DNA from: Tautonia plasticadhaerens
GTDB taxonomy: Bacteria > Planctomycetota > Planctomycetia > Isosphaerales > Isosphaeraceae
Assembly (NCBI RefSeq): GCF_007752535.1
Contig: NZ_CP036426.1
Coordinates: 5,704,001 to 5,768,000 of the forward strand
Direction: 5' to 3'
Length of the DNA stretch: 64,000 bases
Both the position numbers and the translations under genes were made by a program. The notes beneath the pieces were generated by a model that had not been told where the DNA came from, did not search any database, and was given only the letters and a program-made list of their open reading frames with translations. Numbering within the stretch: the stretch's first letter is position 1; each line of letters opens with the position of its first letter. Positions 62,184 through 64,000 of the stretch are shown piece by piece.

Positions 62184-63677
62184 ATGCACCCGATCCAAGA
62201 GGCCCTCCACCGCTCCCGGAGGGAGTTCCTGACCGGCACTTCGAGCGGGATAGGCCTGGCGGCGCTCGCCTCGATGCTCGCCCAACAGGGGGCGATTGCC
62301 TCCCCTGTCGGGCACCTGCCGACCGATCGGGACGACGACCCGCTCGCCCCCCGCCAACCGCCCCTCCCGGCGAAGGCGAGGGCGTGCATCTGCATCTACC
62401 TGGAGGGGGGCCCCAGCCAGATCGACCTGTTCGACCCCAAGCCCGAATTGAACCGGCTCGACGGCCAGCCCCTGCCCGAGTCGTTCACGAAGAACGTCCG
62501 GTTCGCCTTCATCCAGAAGGAGTCGGCCACCGTGATGGGCTGCCCCCGCGTCTTCTCCCGGTGGGGTGAGTGCGGGATGGAGCTCTCGGATTACCTGCCC
62601 CACCTCGGGGGTTGTGCCGACGACCTCGCCCTGATCCGGTCGATGCATACCGACCAGTTCAACCACCACCCCGGGCAGTTGTTGATGAACACCGGCTCGG
62701 CGGCGTTCGGCCGGCCGAGCGTCGGCTCCTGGCTGACGTACGGGCTGGGCAGCGAGGCGGACGACCTCCCCGGCTACGTCGTCCTCACGACCGGGCGGGG
62801 GACCAGCGGCGGGGCGTCCAACTGGGGAGGCGGCTTCCTCCCCTCCACCTACTCCGGGGTCCTCTTCCGCGACTCGGGCGACCCGGTCCTCAACCTCGGG
62901 AACCCGGCGGGCCTCTCCCCCCGGGTGCAACGCGAGACGATCGACGCCATCGGCTCCCTCAACGCCAGGCGATTCGACGCCGTCCGGGACGAGGAGATCC
63001 AGAGCCGGATCGCCTCCTACGAGCTGGCCTTCCGGATGCAATCATCCGCCCCGGAGCTGATCGACCTCTCGGGAGAGACCCCCGAGACGCTCGACCTCTA
63101 CGGCGTCGGCCGGGAAGACCCCGAGGGGGGCGGACGGGGGGGCGGGCCCGGGGTCTACGACCGCTTCGCCACCAACTGCCTGCTCGCCCGCCGGATGGTG
63201 GAGCGGGGCGTGCGATTCGTCAACATCTACCACGCCTCCTGGGACCACCACAGCAACATCGACTCCGAGCTGGAATTCAATTGCGGCATGGCCGATCGCC
63301 CCGTCGCCGCCCTGATCACCGACCTGAAGCGCCGGGGGCTGCTCGAAGACACCCTCGTGCTCTGGTGCTCCGAGTTCGGCCGCACCCCCCTGGGGGAGAA
63401 TCGCCCCGGCTTCAAGGCCGTCACCGGCCGGGACCACCACCCCTTCGCCTTCTCCCTCTTCCTCGCGGGAGGGGGCGTCCGCGGCGGCCAGGTCATCGGC
63501 AAGACGGACGAGATCGGCTGGAACGTGGTCGAGGACCCCGTCCACGTCCACGACTACCACGCGACCATCCTCAGGCTCTTCGGCTTCGACCACACGGAGC
63601 TTACCTACCGATACCAGGGGCGTGACTTCCGCCTGACGGACGTCGCCGGGCGGGTCGTCGACCGGCTGATCGCTTAA
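62184..63677 (+). CDS. DUF1501 family Tat-exported protein
   Basis: A 497-residue DUF1501 protein. The N-terminus has a twin-arginine signal (SRREFL, then a hydrophobic stretch), so it is exported folded, probably with a cofactor. Its fold is of the alkaline phosphatase/sulfatase superfamily; seen motifs are CICIYLEGGPSQIDLFDPKP, HHPGQLLMNTG, and WCSEFGRTPLGEN with GRDHHPFAFS. No formylglycine site is present. It follows the cytochrome/DUF1553 gene by 55 bp; this pair recurs in planctomycete genomes and is thought to act together, though the reaction is not known. It ends convergently, 115 bp from the sigma factor gene. Confidence 0.93.
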   Translation: MHPIQEALHRSRREFLTGTSSGIGLAALASMLAQQGAIASPVGHLPTDRDDDPLAPRQPPLPAKARACICIYLEGGPSQIDLFDPKPELNRLDGQPLPESFTKNVRFAFIQKESATVMGCPRVFSRWGECGMELSDYLPHLGGCADDLALIRSMHTDQFNHHPGQLLMNTGSAAFGRPSVGSWLTYGLGSEADDLPGYVVLTTGRGTSGGASNWGGGFLPSTYSGVLFRDSGDPVLNLGNPAGLSPRVQRETIDAIGSLNARRFDAVRDEEIQSRIASYELAFRMQSSAPELIDLSGETPETLDLYGVGREDPEGGGRGGGPGVYDRFATNCLLARRMVERGVRFVNIYHASWDHHSNIDSELEFNCGMADRPVAALITDLKRRGLLEDTLVLWCSEFGRTPLGENRPGFKAVTGRDHHPFAFSLFLAGGGVRGGQVIGKTDEIGWNVVEDPVHVHDYHATILRLFGFDHTELTYRYQGRDFRLTDVAGRVVDRLIA

Positions 63678-63792
63678 AAAAGGAATGGAGGGGGCCAGCC
63701 AGGCCGGGGGGGCCGCCCGCACGGGTACGATGGCGTCCCCGCCCGTCTCCCCCCTATATCTTCCTCTCTGGACAGGCCTACCTCGGGTCCGC

Positions 63793-64000
63793 TCAGGATC
63801 GGGATTTCGCGGCGCGCTCGGCACCGAGCGCCATCGCGAGCTTGGTCAACGCCTGGCACTCGAGCTGTCGGACTCGCTCCCGGGTCAGCCCGAGCCCCTC
63901 CCCGACCTCCCGGAGGGTCATCGCCATGTACGGGTCGAGGCCGAATCGCATCCGGAGGACGGTCCGCTCCCGGTCGTCGAGCTGGTCGATGCCGTTGAGG
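63793..64000 (-). CDS. RNA polymerase sigma-70 family factor, region 4 only
   Basis: The C-terminal 68 residues of a sigma-70 family factor; the gene runs off the end of the window. Read on the minus strand: LDDRERTVLRMRFGLDPYMA begins region 4, the helix-turn-helix follows as LREVGEGLGLTRERVRQLE, and the protein ends ALTKLAMALGAERAAKSRS. The match to RpoD/RpoS-type region 4.2, which reads the -35 element, is strong. Which member of the family it is cannot be told without the rest. The glutamine-leucine-glutamate recognition helix is intact, though CQALTKL replaces the more usual KALRKL. Confidence 0.9.
   Translation of the reverse strand, partial: LNGIDQLDDRERTVLRMRFGLDPYMAMTLREVGEGLGLTRERVRQLECQALTKLAMALGAERAAKSRS

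Noticed and set aside
63678-63792. Intrinsic terminator between DUF1501 and the sigma factor gene
   Set aside because: There is a run of A right after the DUF1501 stop (a T-run on the minus strand), but the stem next to it is only about 4 bp.

Overview
The window is a GC-rich (roughly 70 percent by eye) bacterial chromosome segment with GC-ending codon use, densely packed genes and many GTG/TTG starts. The gene content points to a planctomycete, most likely of the Isosphaeraceae type. The strongest markers are a Planctomycete-cytochrome/DUF1549/DUF1553 protein followed by a Tat-exported DUF1501 protein, several sulfatase-superfamily proteins, a carboxypeptidase-regulatory plus TlpA lipoprotein, and a GlgE-type glucan operon. 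The assignment is inference; no rRNA or tRNA gene lies in the window.

Layout. 1-6.3 kb: the 3' end of fhs, a TlpA-type lipoprotein, a SirB1-like protein and a transketolase split into two subunit genes. 6.3-15.1 kb: an extracellular polysaccharide locus with a polyprenyl-phosphate sugar transferase, two GT2 enzymes, two GT-C-like membrane proteins and a GT4 enzyme. 15.1-17.2 kb: two unknown genes, one with a zinc ribbon. 17.8-20.7 kb: rsfS, argS and a zinc-independent rpsN. 21.2-24.5 kb: a pyr operon, pyrR-pyrB-unknown-pyrC, with a possible PyrR-type leader hairpin. 24.7-28.0 kb: a STAS-FHA-STAS protein, a NYN nuclease and an exported esterase. 28.2-31.3 kb: sucC, sucD and a Nudix hydrolase. 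31.6-37.8 kb: a sulfatase, a glycosyltransferase, a D-2-hydroxyacid dehydrogenase, a second exported esterase and a DUF4432 sugar epimerase-like protein.

38-45.3 kb (minus strand): glgE, treS-maltokinase fusion and glgB, which together make a complete route trehalose to maltose to maltose-1-phosphate to branched alpha-glucan. 45.8-47.3 kb: an IS701-family insertion sequence with matching ends and a TTAG target duplication, about 500 bp upstream of glgE. 47.4-52.6 kb: a degenerate and an intact type I phosphodiesterase, a 59-residue membrane protein found by reading the sequence directly, and a membrane-anchored sulfatase-fold enzyme. 52.7-56.7 kb: a polytopic membrane protein, a lipase-like hydrolase, a receiver-like protein, a P-II protein lacking Tyr51, and a small lipoprotein. 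57-63.7 kb: a U32 peptidase-family protein, the cytochrome/DUF1553 protein and the DUF1501 protein. The window ends inside a sigma-70 factor gene, of which only region 4 is present.

Most of the window is core metabolism with planctomycete-specific families around it. I do not see a defence island, CRISPR array, prophage or an obviously new multi-gene system. The least explained pieces are the unknown protein embedded in the pyr operon, the STAS-FHA-STAS protein, the small membrane protein next to the phosphodiesterase pair, and the zinc-ribbon/charged-helix gene pair.
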